Shown: piece by piece, positions 28,501-49,424 of the stretch
Layout of the letters: every line of letters begins with the position of its first letter
How positions within the stretch are numbered: the first letter of the stretch is position 1
Assembly (NCBI GenBank): GCA_017590115.1
Contig: JAGGNK010010225.1
Coordinates: 5,084,001-5,148,000, forward strand
Direction of reading: 5' to 3'
Length of the DNA stretch: 64,000 bases
Origin: Montifringilla adamsi
Lineage: Eukaryota > Chordata > Aves > Passeriformes > Passeridae
Position numbers and translations under genes: made by a program
Notes under the pieces: model-generated
Databases searched by the model: none
Seen by the model: only the letters and a program-made list of their open reading frames with translations
What the model was told of the DNA's origin: nothing

Positions 28501-30374
28501 AAAAGCCAATTTGCTTATCCTTTTGGAGAGCTTAAAATTGTGATTCTGAGAATCACTTTTTTAACATGTTTAAAAAAGCGGTGGCCACAGTAAGATGGAT
28601 AAAATAGTTTTCATTCCTATGATTTCCATAAAAAATAGGCTTTAAGATGTACAAGGTGAGATCAGGAGTCCTACCTTAAGGTAAACTGTTAATCAGCAGA
28701 TTAATGATTCTATGACCTAAAGACTGGACTCTGCTAAAATTAATTCTTTACTGAATTGGGGATGTATCTCCACACATGGTTCTTCTGAGCTGGCAGAACT
28801 TCAACTCGTTGAGTGGCACAGTCCCCTGTTGTGTGGCAGATGACAGAAAGCAGTGATGCCTGGTTCCTTGCCTCTGCTGGCTGTGGGGGCTCTCCAGCAC
28901 ACACCTGAAAGCCTGGCCAAAATTTACAAAATAGAGGTTTTGTTCTGTTACACTGACAGAGCTTTGCCGTAGCTAAAATTCAGATGGAGCATGCGGTAAA
29001 TACACATGGAGATTATAGCTTCTTTCAAAGCCTTCACAGAGGGGGAAAATACCCCTAAGCAGCATTTTTCCAAACACCCTGGGACTGCTGTAGAAAAGAA
29101 AGGAAGTCTCAGACCTCACAGGAACGGGACAAACATCTCTAGCTGGAAAGAAGCAGAAGGCATTCTGGAGTTAGCCTGAACAGGAAAGAGCAAGCAAGTG
29201 TGGCCACAGCAAACCCCACAATCATCATCAAGAGAGGACTTTATCACTAGATCTTTGTCAAATCACTAGTGTGGAGATGAAAACAGAGTTTGACTAAGGA
29301 CCTTGAACTAAAAATAAGGAGAGGTAGCTTCACATGGCCAGCACTGCCTTTGGCACTTCCTAGAGCTGAAGCACTGGGACGGCTTCATGTACCTACTGAG
29401 CTCAGCCACGCTGGACTGTCTGGGTGATAGTGACACAAGTCACTGGATGCATCCTTACAACTGCAGATCTGCTCTTGAAACTGCTCCCCAGAGGATGCTG
29501 CTGGTGCTCATCTGTCCCTCTCAGCAGACTGTCCCCTTCAGCCCTTGGGGTGGCTTTTGGTGTCTGGGGCCTGGCAGCCAGCAGGGCTGAACTGGGAGAG
29601 GGGCCCCATAGCCCAGCCTGCCCGGGCTGCTGGCACGGTTGGCTTTATTTTTGTTATGGGATGGGGCTTGGGAAAGAAACAAATCGGACAAAATCCACCA
29701 CTGTGGGATCCAGGCCTTCTCTGCTGCTGTGCATTTTTTCATCTCTCAAGCATCTGCTGCTGTGACCTACTCGGATGTCATGTTCTTACCATTTGTCTAG
29801 GGCAGCTCAATTGCCAAGTAAGTGGAGAATAGGGCTGTTTAACTTTGGATCTCTTGGCTATTGTTTCCCTTCAAGCAATCATTGAGGGCCAGAGTGGGGT
29901 ATCGAGAAGGGGAAGTCCTGCATATCCTATGATTAAAACAAGCTTCCCATCCATAAGTAGATGAAGCTAATTCAAATCCCAGACCCTGATATTCCAATCT
30001 ACATGCAACTTACTTTGTGCCAGTGCTAAGTTACAGAACAAGAATTAACTGTGTTGCTGCTTGTCCACTGTTTAAAAGGATGGTGACTGGTGGATGGTTT
30101 TGGTATCAAGCTCACCCTCTTGTTTGGTTTGTAGGTTGCAGTTATTGTCTTGGGGAACAAAACTGACCTCCTGGACCAAAGGCAAGTGGAAACAGAAGCA
30201 GCACAGCAATGGGCAAGGGCTGAGAAAGTGAGACTGTGGGAAGTGACTGTCACAGATCGGAAAACACTGCTTGAACCCTTCACCTTCTTAGCTAGCAAAC
30301 TGTCCCAGTCCCAGAACAAATCAACATTTCCCTTGCCTGGAAGGAAGAGCAAAGGGAATAACTGTGAAAACTAG
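19410..30374 (+). CDS. NKIRAS1: kappaB-Ras1 (NF-kappaB inhibitor-interacting Ras-like protein 1)
   Basis: Small atypical Ras-like GTPase that binds IkappaB-beta, slows its degradation and so dampens NF-kappaB; it also inhibits Ral signalling. Coding join 19,410-19,503 (94 nt), 27,141-27,382 (242 nt), 30,135-30,374 (240 nt) = 576 nt, 191 residues plus stop, one less than human. P-loop GMASVGKT at residues 11-18; switch II DTRG at 61-64 followed by Leu where Ras has catalytic Gln61; NKTD base-binding motif at 120-123; VTVTD near the G5 position. As known for the family, Ras Gly12 and Gln61 equivalents are absent, and the C-terminus ([12 protein letters not shown]) has no CAAX box, so no prenylation. 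All introns are GT-AG and frames join exactly. Head-to-head with RPL15 and tail-to-tail with UBE2E1, as in human. The MEDVY...[10 protein letters not shown] and [13 protein letters not shown] stretches favour NKIRAS1 over NKIRAS2, and synteny agrees. Confidence 0.97.
22630..23262 (+). mobile_element. CR1 LINE, ~630-nt 3' fragment
   Basis: Sense CR1: CAGTGTGCCCAGGTGGCCAA, GGGCAGTGATCATCCCCCTG, TTCAGTTTTGGGCTCCTC, TGGAGTGTGTCCAGCGAAGG, then the usual 3'UTR blocks and the tail CTATTCTATGATTCGGTGA. It covers the C-terminal part of ORF2 (the WAP-like and VQRR region) with stops and indels, hence dead. Confidence 0.95.
23880..23970 (-). mobile_element. CR1 LINE 3'-terminal fragment
   Basis: The plus strand begins with the reverse complement of the CR1 tail (TCATAGAATCATAGAATGAT), then TTGGAAGGGACCTTAAAGAT and CCAACCCCCTTGCCGTGGGC. 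About 90 nt, heavily 5'-truncated. The well-kept tail suggests a younger copy. Confidence 0.95.
27141..27382 (+). other. NKIRAS1: NKIRAS1 second coding exon
   Basis: 242 nt encoding [17 protein letters not shown] through VFRDKKE (residues 32-112), including the effector region and DTRG switch II. Starts in phase 1 and ends in phase 0 at GAG|GTAAAC. Its GC content is higher than the surrounding intron. Confidence 0.97.
27383..30134 (+). other. NKIRAS1: NKIRAS1 coding intron 2
   Basis: About 2.75 kb, donor GTAAAC, acceptor TTGGTTTGTAG. Apart from a short poly-A run near 28,083-28,097 no repeat, RNA gene or second coding exon was recognised. Confidence 0.85.
30135..30374 (+). other. NKIRAS1: NKIRAS1 last coding exon
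   Basis: Encodes [17 protein letters not shown] through [11 protein letters not shown] and a TAG stop at 30,372-30,374. Contains the NKxD guanine-specificity motif. Confidence 0.97.
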
Positions 30375-30473
30375 ACTAGCTTAGCATTGTCTCCTGCTGC
30401 CAGGTCACAGTCTAAGTCCTTTTTGTGCCATTTGCTTCTTGCAGTTTCACTTAAAGCAATAATATCATTCAGC

Positions 30474-30479
30474 AATAAA
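30474..30479 (+). terminator. NKIRAS1: NKIRAS1 proximal polyadenylation signal (AATAAA)
   Basis: AATAAA 100 nt after the stop codon. Further AATAAA copies occur at 30,748-30,753 and 31,739-31,744, so longer 3'UTR forms are possible. The sequence cannot decide which is used. Confidence 0.6.
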
Positions 30480-30747
30480 ATCAGCAAGCTTATAGCTAAG
30501 AGGTATCCTTCCTTCTCATAGACTTGGCTTGGAAAAGCTGCTGGTGGTAAAAGCCTGAAAAAGCACTTTAGGAGAGCAGTTATTTTGTAGTCAGGGTTAT
30601 GGAGGAGGAAGGGTTAGATGGATACCTCTCTAGCAGGGGCTTTTACTATGCCTGGATACAGCCATGTTGAGGGACAAATCAACAAGCTTACCAGTATATA
30701 ATCCCCCTGCACATCTATAGCCTGTAGTCACAAAAAGTATTAGCTGC

Positions 30748-30753
30748 AATAAA
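30748..30753 (+). terminator. NKIRAS1: NKIRAS1 distal polyadenylation signal candidate
   Basis: AATAAA in CTGCAATAAAGCATT about 370 nt past the stop. An alternative or main 3' end. Confidence 0.4.
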
Positions 30754-30779
30754 GCATTCAATTTGGAAAGGTGATATAT

Positions 30780-33700
30780 TTGAAATGGCAACAATTCTTT
30801 TACCTTGACCTTAAAGAGGGCCACAGGGCTTTTTGATGCTGCAAGAGGCTGAGATCAGTGTCTTGCTGTAGGAGAAGGATATAGAGCAGGAGGAACAATT
30901 ACCAGATTTAGCCACTGATGTTTTGCTAGTGTCTGGAAGAAAAAAAAAACACCCCCCACATCTTCTGGGAAATACCCCAACATGAACCTTGTCAACAAAG
31001 TCTAGTAAGCAGTGCTTTCAGGTCAGGAATTCATTTGTGGAAACCAGAACAGCTCTCAGAGCACTCACTGATTGAACAACAACCTAAGGACAACATAGCT
31101 GTGGGTTTGTTCCAGTATGTCCACTACAAATCCCACAGGTGTCCCACATTCCCACAGGTGGTCATTTTACTGAGAATGATATGGATTAATTTTGTATAAG
31201 CTGGCTCTGCTTAGGGCATGCTTACCTGGCTGCTCAAGCAAGCTGCAGCAATCCACCCTCCCTAGGCCAAGTAGCAGCTGGAACAAAGCACTGTATGACT
31301 CTGCAGGTGGGGCTAAGGAGGATAGGAGGCTGCCTGCCTTTTTGGAGAAGGCTGCCTTGCCTTTCTGCCTGGCAAACCTGTGTGCTGCAGGAATCTGCTG
31401 TCCCAGGCCAGCCTGGCAGTAAACTGAACAAAAGGGGATATATAGAGCAACAGAATGAGCAACTTTTCCCAGAGACAGGGACCAGTTTTTGGTATCTAAC
31501 AACCTCCTATACTAATTGATGCTAGCTTTTCTTTATATTTGAAGGCAAGAGCAGAGAGAGGAAGTACCCAGTTTCTGTATTTTCCACTAAATTAATCCTC
31601 TTTTGAACAAATACTGAGAATTTCACTGTGAATCAGCAAAACCACAAGCATTATTTGCACTGTCATATCATGACTGCTAAATAGTGTGCTTAATGATCAC
31701 AATTAAGCTCATAGTATTGCTCTTCCTGAATACTGATTAATAAAGCCTGTCAGCATTACTAAAGTCTGTCAACATTATTAATGTCAGAGCAGCAGTACAC
31801 TTCACTAAAAATTAAACAGGAATCTCTACCATTATAATGAAGGTAGACGAAACTGTTTATGTGCTTTGCTCAATATAGTTTGCATTGCTGTGGCCAAGGA
31901 GTAAGATAAGAGAGCAATTATGAATGAGCAAGCTCTTGTAATGCCCTGCTAGGAACATACAATTGTTTCCACACTGCAGCTGAGTAAGCACAATAGCACG
32001 ACCTCTGTGCACCTGGCCAGTAAGAGTCATTGTCCCCAGCGATGCTGCAGGATGACACTCCCTCCTCACTCATTTCCTACTGAACACACGTGTACTCCAG
32101 GCTTCTCTCTACCCAGAAGGCTCCGTATCTGCCTGCATGCTTGGGAAGTGGAGGTGACTTCAGAGCAGCAGTGGTTCACCTCCTCGCTGCAACCTCTTAC
32201 CAAGGAAGGGGTCATGTTCCTCTTCTTCAGCTCTGCAGAGCCCTTCTGGAAGGGACTTGAATCACCCTTGGATCAATCAAAAATCAAAATAAGTGAAGAT
32301 GTCTACTAACAGCACATCACTAAAGCTGACCTTGAGCCAAGGGAGTGCAGGTTGACAAGTCAGAATGAACTTAAAATGCTTGGACATGGAAAGAATGGGG
32401 ATGACTGGTTCCTGTCCAGCTCTGCATGCTGCAGACTTGGTGCCAATTCTTCTGCCAAGACTGATGTCACCTGTAGGCTGCCAGAGCTGTGCAGTGCAAG
32501 TGCAGCTTGCTCACTTGCTCCACTGGACTCCCAGGACTTGACAGTGTTTTAAAACAGGCAAGAGAAACAGTATCTTCCAAATGACTAAGGTAATTTTTCC
32601 AAATAGGCTACATAAAGGCAAACACATTTTCTTTGATTTGGCTAAATGTAGAGTTTAAATAATTCGAGGCATTCAGATAAAAAAAGAAATCACCACAATT
32701 TTCTTTCATAAACTTACTCTGATGTTTTTCTAAATATCATAGTGTTTTACTGAGAAGTGATGGAAAATCTAGTGTCTCCTCTGCAAATGATATGCACACA
32801 GTGGCTGGTACTGAGTAAAAATGAAACTTGCTGTAGTAGAGTTTTACACAGGGCAAATAAGCAAAGTACAGAGTATAATGTAGTAGCTAATGGGCAGAAC
32901 ATTTATTTCGTCCTTCCTGTTCCACTGACTCAAACCCTGTTCTAGGTTACTGGGATCACTTACCTTCTGCAAAACCAGAGTCACTTCACGAGATAATGGA
33001 AAAAACTTATTATAATGAAGAAAAACAAATTAATAAACTAAACCATCTTTCTCTATTCCTTTAAAGCCTCTACCCTGCTGAATAAACACTGTACAAATCA
33101 CTCACCCCCACCAGTTACAACAGTTAATTTGACATGTCCTGGTGGTATAAAGAAAGAAGCTGGCAAAAAACTACTGAGATTAAGCCATTTACCTCTTTAC
33201 TCAGTAGAGGAGAAGGAAAGATCACCAGAGGTGCTCCTAGTGTGATGTAGCTATGTGCCAAACAGGTAAACAGCTGAGGGAGTTCATACACCAAAACATG
33301 CACTGTGTCAAATGACAGCAGTTCAGCTGATGGGGGTACAGTGCTATACCCACCCAGCGAAGGAAAGGGCACCTCAAATTAACAGATTACTTTGGGCCAA
33401 GTTAGGTTTGCTTTGTATCTAGATAGGAAGAGAATATGTAAATTAAATACAAACAGAATTTATTTAAAGTACCAAGCCAAGTCTGAGAGCGCAGGTGACC
33501 ACCCTGCACTCACAAGAATGTCGCGAGGTGAAGCACTTGCCATGAAAAATGAATCTGTGCTTCCGGCCTTTACCTTAAGGGAGTGGTCAGAAATGCCATA
33601 CCCACGATTAACTGCCCTGTTGCTACACACCTCAATGCAAACACTATGTCTCTAGGAGATAATCTTTATAGGTAGTTAAAGGATGTACAGATACTCCTTT

Positions 33701-34170
33701 ACAGTATTGTCTGCTACCTTACCAGGACTCGATTCCTACTTTTCCAGGTGTGAATAGACCACTCCACCAGAAAAGCATCAAGACATTCTTTTCTTCCTTT
33801 TACTTCCTGCCTCTTTCCGTTCCAGATAGCTTACACTTTTCTATTTGTACTTTCAAACAACATGTCAGTCTTGCAGAGGCAACACTGTGAAAATTTAAGC
33901 TAAAAAGTATCTACTGTGGACTCTGTGGCAAGCTACCTCCTCATGGCCAGGTCCCTGCACAACACCTAGTGAACAGTTGTAAAGGTCTTATGCTGTCATT
34001 CACTGTGTGGTTGTCTAGAAGTGTCTTCCTAAAATAGCAGCAGTCAGTGCACTCACCTGCAGATCTCCCTTGTCCTTAACCACAGCATAAATCCTCCAAA
34101 GCTTACAGAGACACCATTCTGGCAAAATGACAAAGGACTAAGCAGAAATCTTTTCTTCTTCTTTTTTTTC
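30780..34170. other. Tail-to-tail spacer between NKIRAS1 and UBE2E1
   Basis: About 3.4 kb between the convergent genes, its edges depending on which polyadenylation sites are used. Short open frames on both strands match nothing recognisable. It holds a small 19-bp tandem repeat at 31,741-31,789 and otherwise nothing identifiable. Confidence 0.6.
31741..31789. repeat. 19-bp imperfect tandem repeat (~2.5 copies)
   Basis: TAAAGCCTGTCAGCATTAC is followed by TAAAGTCTGTCAACATTAT and a partial third unit TAATGTCAGAG. Confidence 0.8.
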
Positions 34171-34187
34171 TATTTTTTAAACATCTT

Positions 34188-34193
34188 TTTATT
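34188..34193 (-). terminator. UBE2E1: UBE2E1 polyadenylation signal candidate (AATAAA)
   Basis: Minus-strand AATAAA in GCTAATAAAAAGATG, about 1.0 kb after the UBE2E1 stop. Another AATAAA occurs at 34,327-34,332. A 3'UTR of this size would fit the gene family. Confidence 0.5.
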
Positions 34194-34508
34194 AGCACAG
34201 TAACAAATGCAGACTTAAGTAGCCCACAACATACAACCAATCCACTGAGTGACTCCTATTCCACACCTTACAGTTAAACAGCTTAAGGTATTTCACTACA
34301 GGTTACCGTAAGTCCTGATTAAACCCTTTATTCTTTTCACAAAGATAGATTGGCTTATAAAATAATACATTAACTACTTCTCATTTAATATATGAGGCCA
34401 TATATCCACCTCTCCATATCACAGATCATGAGATGACAGTCTTTAAAAAGGATTTGTTAAATACCAATGTGCCCTCCATAGGGAAAAACAATCCCAACAT
34501 CTTTTTAC

Positions 34509-34573
34509 AAAAAAAAAAAAAAAAAAAAAACCAAAAAAAAAAAAAAAACCCCCCCCCCCCCCCCAAAAAAAAA
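34509..34573. repeat. A/C homopolymer block
   Basis: Plus strand reads A(22) CC A(16) C(16) A(9). On the UBE2E1 sense strand this becomes T9-G16-T16-GG-T22 within the presumed 3'UTR. Confidence 0.95.
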
Positions 34574-34716
34574 TCTTATACATTACAGTGTATTTTTTTT
34601 TCTCATGAAAAATAAGTTAATTAAGGACCCTGCAGGAATGCCAGAACAGTCAGGAGTTTGCAGGTACATGGGAAAAGCCTTGTAAGGGCTGGAGTGGGAA
34701 AAAAAAACACCAAAAA

Positions 34717-34723
<7 letters not shown>

Positions 34724-34756
<33 letters not shown>
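34724..34756. repeat. Poly-A tract (33 A)
   Basis: Uninterrupted run of 33 A on the plus strand, reading as poly-U in the presumed UBE2E1 3'UTR. Confidence 0.95.
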
Positions 34757-34758
<2 letters not shown>

Positions 34759-35201
34759 AACTCGACTCAGAACAAAATAAATCCCTCAAACCCAAAAAAA
34801 CAAAAAGCAGAAACAGTGTGTAGAGTCTTGAAAGGACTTTTACATAAATGTCAACCTATGTACCTGTACAAAATTAAGCTGTTTTAATCTTTTACATATT
34901 GCAAGCAAACTGAAAACCAAAGAACTCTAAGAAGTTTACATTCTTCTCGGTACTATATGTGAGATAATATTGCTGAACTAATTATAGTCTTAAAGTATGC
35001 TATTCCAAATCCTAGCTGTCTACTGTAGCAAGATACCTTAAGTTACAACAACAAAATCTTAGGAAATAAAAGACTGAATAAAATCTGTTATAGAAATACC
35101 CTACTCTTTACCAGCACCCTCCCACCCCCCCACCCCTTCAAAATCATAAGCAGCTCTTTCCATCACAGACAAATAATGTAAGAGTTTGACGAAAATCCAA
35201 T

Positions 35202-43691
<8,490 letters not shown>

Positions 43692-45607
43692 TCATTTAGA
43701 AATACTACAACAGCTCAAATAAATATGACTTCTTACATTCTTCAAGTATGATATGGAGGAAATATTTCAGTGTTACTCTTCATACACCACCTGACATAGA
43801 GACGGGGATTAAAAGAAGATTGAATGCTTTCAAACACTCAGAGATCTTACCCGAACTTACCAGTGCTCCAGACTGTTTAGCAAAGCTGAGACTCTAGAGC
43901 TGGGGTATGGTTTCCATTTGCTCTCTCTTGATAGTTACAAGGAAAGCATTGCTCAGAACTACTCCTAAACATACTACGCTATCAATTCAATACAAGAGCT
44001 AAGTTTCAAAGAACAATTTCCTACTGTATTTCAGAAATGGCTCTTCCATTTCAGTCTTAATAAAACTGTACCACATTAAAGACCATACTAAACAAATTAA
44101 GGATTTATGTTCATTTTATTAATCTTGTGTGTTCTTTAAAATATATCCTGCATTATTGTTAAACAATGGCACATAGTATAATTGAAGGAAGCCAAATTAA
44201 TGATGATGCTCTTAAATGTCAAAATTTTCTACACTTTTATCATTTTACTGCACATGATCTTACCTGGTTGATAGCGCTTGCATTGTGGAACTGCACTTTT
44301 TAGGGGGAATTAAAATGACTGTGCCAAATTAAAACAGCAATTTCTCAAATTAGCTCTGCTTATCGGAGATTCTGTCTAACCTGCCAGCAGCTCACTACAA
44401 GCAGTACAAACTAAAGGTGTTGCAGAGATCAAATGTCTGCTTGGTAAAATTAGTTTTACTGATATCCTCAGACACTTGTACTCGGTAGTGTGCCATATGT
44501 CCCTGGGTATTTCTATAAAGCTGTTAATGGTGTAGGACTCCTTTGCTGGCTCTTCCCTTCTGTACTGCTATGGTAGTATTTTGTTTGTAAGATGCCAGAG
44601 CTGGAAAAACATTTGCATAACGGGAGGTGCTGACACAGCTTTTTCCATCATGGATGTACCATGGTTTCAGAAATCTCTTCTCCCCTTGTTCTGAAGGGGA
44701 TGCATCTTAACGTTCCTAATACATTGAGAACTAGCCTTGCTGTTCTTTCCTCCTTCTTTTAACAAGGCTCCTCTAAGACAGAAGGTAAAAACCAGGCTCT
44801 TTTCCTATTAAAATAATCACAGAGCAGTATTGTTTGAGAGGGAAGGCAATACAATAAATTTAATATACACATGACAATGTGCATTTGATTAACATGCAGG
44901 AAACCAGAGTAATCACTAAGTGTTAATAACAATGTTACAAACAGAAATACAATTGCAAGAACATACATTGTCAACAGTGATCAGAGACATTTTTTTTCCC
45001 CTGCTCTTCCCAGTACTGGTGAACATCTTCTTGACAGCAGGGGAATTAGGAGAGAGAAATGGAATTAATTCTGTTATCAAACCTAACATTTTTTCCAGAT
45101 TAACCTAATAATAAAATATCACAATACGTTGGTGCTAGATAACAATGGTGAAGTTATGACTAAAAGCATGCTTCTAGGGAAAGGAAAGCATGTAAGAAAG
45201 CAGTAGACGGATTCTCTGCAAATGATGCACCAACCACAAGGGAAAGATTTTTCTCTCCAGAACATAAAACCCCACACAGCTCAAGATCAGTACTAAATTA
45301 AAGTAAAAGCCATTCCATCCTGAACACTCCTGGCATCCCACTCCACCTTAATGACTTGTCCCTGTCCTATGCAGGTCCATATATTTGGGCACTCAGTAGT
45401 CTCCAGCTACCACTTGTGCATTCGACTGGAGAAGTGTTGTATTTTGAGGGAAGCTCTGGCTCTGGAAAGACACTAACTTAACTGTGCAAACTTACTGAAA
45501 AGGACTCTCTGGGGCACCCTTAGCCACCGCTCCAAGGAATCACCTCTTTATGTACCTATTCAGCAACCTACTGACACACTGTCATTACTGCAAGTTGCGC
45601 CGGCAAT

Positions 45608-45640
45608 CATCCTCCCCTCCTTCCCTCCCTCCCTCCCCTA
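45608..45640. repeat. Polypyrimidine (CCCT)n tract
   Basis: CCTCCCCTCC followed by four to five TCCC units. The minus strand is purine-rich; potential triplex-type sequence. Confidence 0.85.
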
Positions 45641-46830
45641 AAGGTGGAGCTACTGAACGGGAACAGGTACTTGAACTTCGTTAGCACCGATTTACTGTGG
45701 GAATTTATATCACCAGAACTGCCAATAGAGAGCACTTCAGCACTCAAGAAATGTGATGTGCGATTAGCACTGAATACAGCCCTCTGAGCCAATGAGAAAT
45801 ATTTCAACATTTTGCATTTCCAGGATCAGCCCAAGGGACTGTCAATAAAAAACTCCCACAGACTTAAAAAAATATATTATCATTAATAATAGTCTTAGAA
45901 ATCTCTCGTATCCTATTAGGTTTCCAATTAGAGCTATCACTGCACACAAGTAATATACTGCCATATTAAGAGTGCAACATCTTTGTAAGACATCAGTAGG
46001 CTTTAACAATGATGTGCTAAGCTTTCATTTTAAGCTTTTCATAATTCAATTAACAGCGTAAAATAGCTGTGCATGTCCAACTTTTACACATTAACATTGA
46101 TTTCTTATAAAAGAAAGACTGAAAGAGGATGATGCAAGTCAGCTTCAAGTATGATACTGCTTAGATTTAACTTAGGATTAGCAATATCAAACAGCTCATG
46201 AAGACCTAGTGCATAATAGAAAAGTGACAATACTTGACCACAGTGTAAGAACAGTGGCATTAACTTTTGGTGGAGATATGGAAACTGTCAAAGGCTAAAG
46301 ATTACATTCTTTGTTTAAAATCCTTGCAATTATCTGCTTCAAAAAGAAATTCACTGATGCATGGACACAGGGCTCACTGGCAGAGCTGTCACCTTGCCTG
46401 ATATGTGTCACCACTGCTCAAATTAAGTGTCTAGATCTACTAATACAGCACTTTAAAGCTGTCCAACATGTGACCACTAGGAAGACAATTTTAACCAATT
46501 AAATAGAAATTGTTTCCACTGCAAGATGAGAGTATGTGAGCAACAACTTTCCGTATTAACTCAGCAGCCCACAACCTCTTCACTTCCAAAGAAAGAAATT
46601 AATAAAAGACCAGCAATTCAGAGTGAAAAGTGACTCTGAAAGAAAACTGAAAAGATCTCAACCCATTATTATCCTATCAAGCAGCATGTGTTATGCTGCA
46701 GTGCAACTGAGATCTCTCTTGGAAAAACAGTGATATATTCAGTGAAGATGGACTGCACTCACTGTAACAACTGATCCTGATTGTTCCCAATGATGCTAGC
46801 TTATCCCCCAGATTGATGTTATGACAGAAA

Positions 46831-46858
46831 CACTCCTTGGGAAACCTCCCAAGGAGTG
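46831..46858. repeat. Perfect 12-bp inverted repeat
   Basis: CACTCCTTGGGA (46,831-46,842), a 4-nt loop AACC, then the exact reverse complement TCCCAAGGAGTG (46,847-46,858). It would form a tight hairpin in RNA from either strand. Confidence 0.95.
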
Positions 46859-47227
46859 GGAGGAATTGTTTAAGGAATATCTAATTTTCCAAGTCTAGAA
46901 GCAGGAAAATGCAAGGCATTACCACCTGGTAAACCCAAGGCAGAGAGAAAGAGTCAGCACAAGTGAGACCAAGCTCAAAGTCCTGCACGGGCCAAGTCCT
47001 AACCAGCATTGTGCTGCTTTGGAAAAACCTGATCTTGCTCTGCCTCTCTTTGCTGGCAGGCGCCATATTCTTTCCCAACTTAAAAATCCATCAGGTAAAT
47101 TAGAAATGCCCGGAGCAGAGGCTGGGGAGCAGAACCATGCCTAGGCAAATTGGCTGCAGATGCCTTGCAGTACTGAGCAACTGTAAACACAGAACTCTGT
47201 CTCAGAGATTCAGTGTTCATGGAGAAG

Positions 47228-47244
47228 ACACACACACACACACA
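47228..47244. repeat. (CA)n microsatellite
   Basis: About eight CA units followed by three GA units. Confidence 0.9.
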
Positions 47245-49424
47245 GAGAGACACTTTCACAAATGGGAAAAGCTGAAATGACAGACAGTCTGCAAGAACAC
47301 CCAGCCAGTGGATTTTTTGTATTAAGCCTGTCAGATGTATCCTCCACCACACAACTGCAATACATGATACCACCCTGATATTTTGCACACACAAGCTCAG
47401 CTTCCTCCTCTGCCCTGGCATGCCGGGCAAATCACCCAAAATATGCCTATGCCACAAGGGAAGGCAGGACTTTTTGGTGTTCACCACATATAGCTAATGT
47501 ATGAAAATCCCTGGGAACACCGTGATGGTACTTTCCAGGAGAATGACTCAGTAAGAGTCCATTGTTTATGTAAACATGCTAGTTCATTTAGAAACTACCT
47601 GGTCCTTTCTAGGAGTCGACCAAATGATTAATGTAAGTGCTCCCTTTAGTGAAAATTCAGACTAGCAAATAGTTTAATTTCTCTTCTTTGAGATACAGAA
47701 GACACAATAGCAGATCACTGCAGTGATAAATCAAAATAGTTGACGCTACACTAGGTTAGTACCCTGATATACCAAAGCAGCATATATTCCTTTTAAAAGC
47801 TAACTAATTTAACAGAGTAGTTTAGAAGTGCCATAGACTGCTATCCGTCAGCGTGATGAGAAGAAGGGCGATTCCCTGGTATGATGAATGAAATAACACT
47901 TAATGAAAACCTACAATGTATTTCAGGTAAAATTGCAAGTAACAAACCCATGAACTCGTACACCAACTACTCCATATCCCCAGGTGCTAATTTTGAGGCT
48001 ATTTTGCCCTAAACATGAAGAGTCTGATGCTAGTAGCTAAGCTGTTTTGAAGTTGCACACTTGGGGAAAATAAACATAAATTCTAAAAACACTGCAGACA
48101 TGACCTTTTCCAAGGGACATAGCTCAAATCAGAAAGCAAACAACATACTAACACCACATGGGAATTTCAAGGTGGCAGAGAATCTAATGATCTCCAAAGT
48201 AAAATTTCACCATTACAAACTGACAGCAACATCAATTTTTTTTGCTGTTTCTTTGTTTTCTAGTAAGAAACAGTTAATGGCTGAACACGGAAGTGCATCT
48301 TAGTTACGGACTTACTAGGCAGCTTTAGGAAACAGCTGACTGTTAGAAGGTCACTTTTATTTTCCCACCCCCTTTTTATTTTCCTATTTTCTTCTCCGAA
48401 GATGTAAGCTCAAAACACATTAGAAGTTTTGGCTGCCAGGAAGCGTATCATTCTCACCTGAAGTTCTGTTGCACCTTGGTTTTTCTGACAAACCCACCCC
48501 ACTGCTGACCTCAGGGTAAATTCATTTCCTTTTCTCATAGCCCACTGGGTGGGTCCATCCCAAACTTGCTCACTTATATTGTTAAACTGAATCTGGTGGA
48601 GAGATGGGAAAAGCACTCCAGAAATACTGGATCACTGGGGGAGGCAGGTGCCACCTTTACAGAGAAGCAGGACAGCTCATCCATTTTAGCCATTGAAAAC
48701 AAACACCAAATCCTCCATTCAAAGAAATTTTGCTCTACACATCTTTAAGCAAGCTGCCTTAAAATTGATGTGTGGAAGGACAGAGTGAAAACCCACAGAA
48801 CAAAATGCAGCTATTCCTTTGGCCCAAACTTCACTTCAAAACCTTCACATTAATGCACAGTTTTAATTTTAGAAATAAATTGTCACCTTCTGCACATGCT
48901 TTAGCTACCAAAATCTAGTATTATTATTTTGATTACTATAGCACTGAGACACTCCATTCATAGGCAGGACCCCACTATGCCAAGCCTGCTACAATACAAT
49001 CCAAAGACCTGTGTACACAATTTACAAAGGTTTTTCAATTATAAAATAAGCATTAAAACATTACACAGTTATTAGGAAGAAATCCAAATAGACAAAACAA
49101 AAGGATACCCGGGGCCATCCATTTAATTACTATTTTTTGGCAAAGTAGTTTAAAAGTGAGATGCTTCTCATTTTTAAGTCAAAGAATGGAAATTAAAGGA
49201 AAATAAAGGAAAAAAATAATCGCAACACAAGAAAACCACTCCTGGGCGACTGTGGCAAATTAAAGGTAACATACTGAATTACCACACGCCTACATGAATC
49301 AGCGGCAATTTCTGCCCACTGTCATTACACACAACCAAGCTGCTCCTCTGTGTTAACATAAAAATGATGGACTGATATCAGGTGAAATTCCTGCAGGCTC
49401 AATGAGAGATAAAATGAGAGGGAA

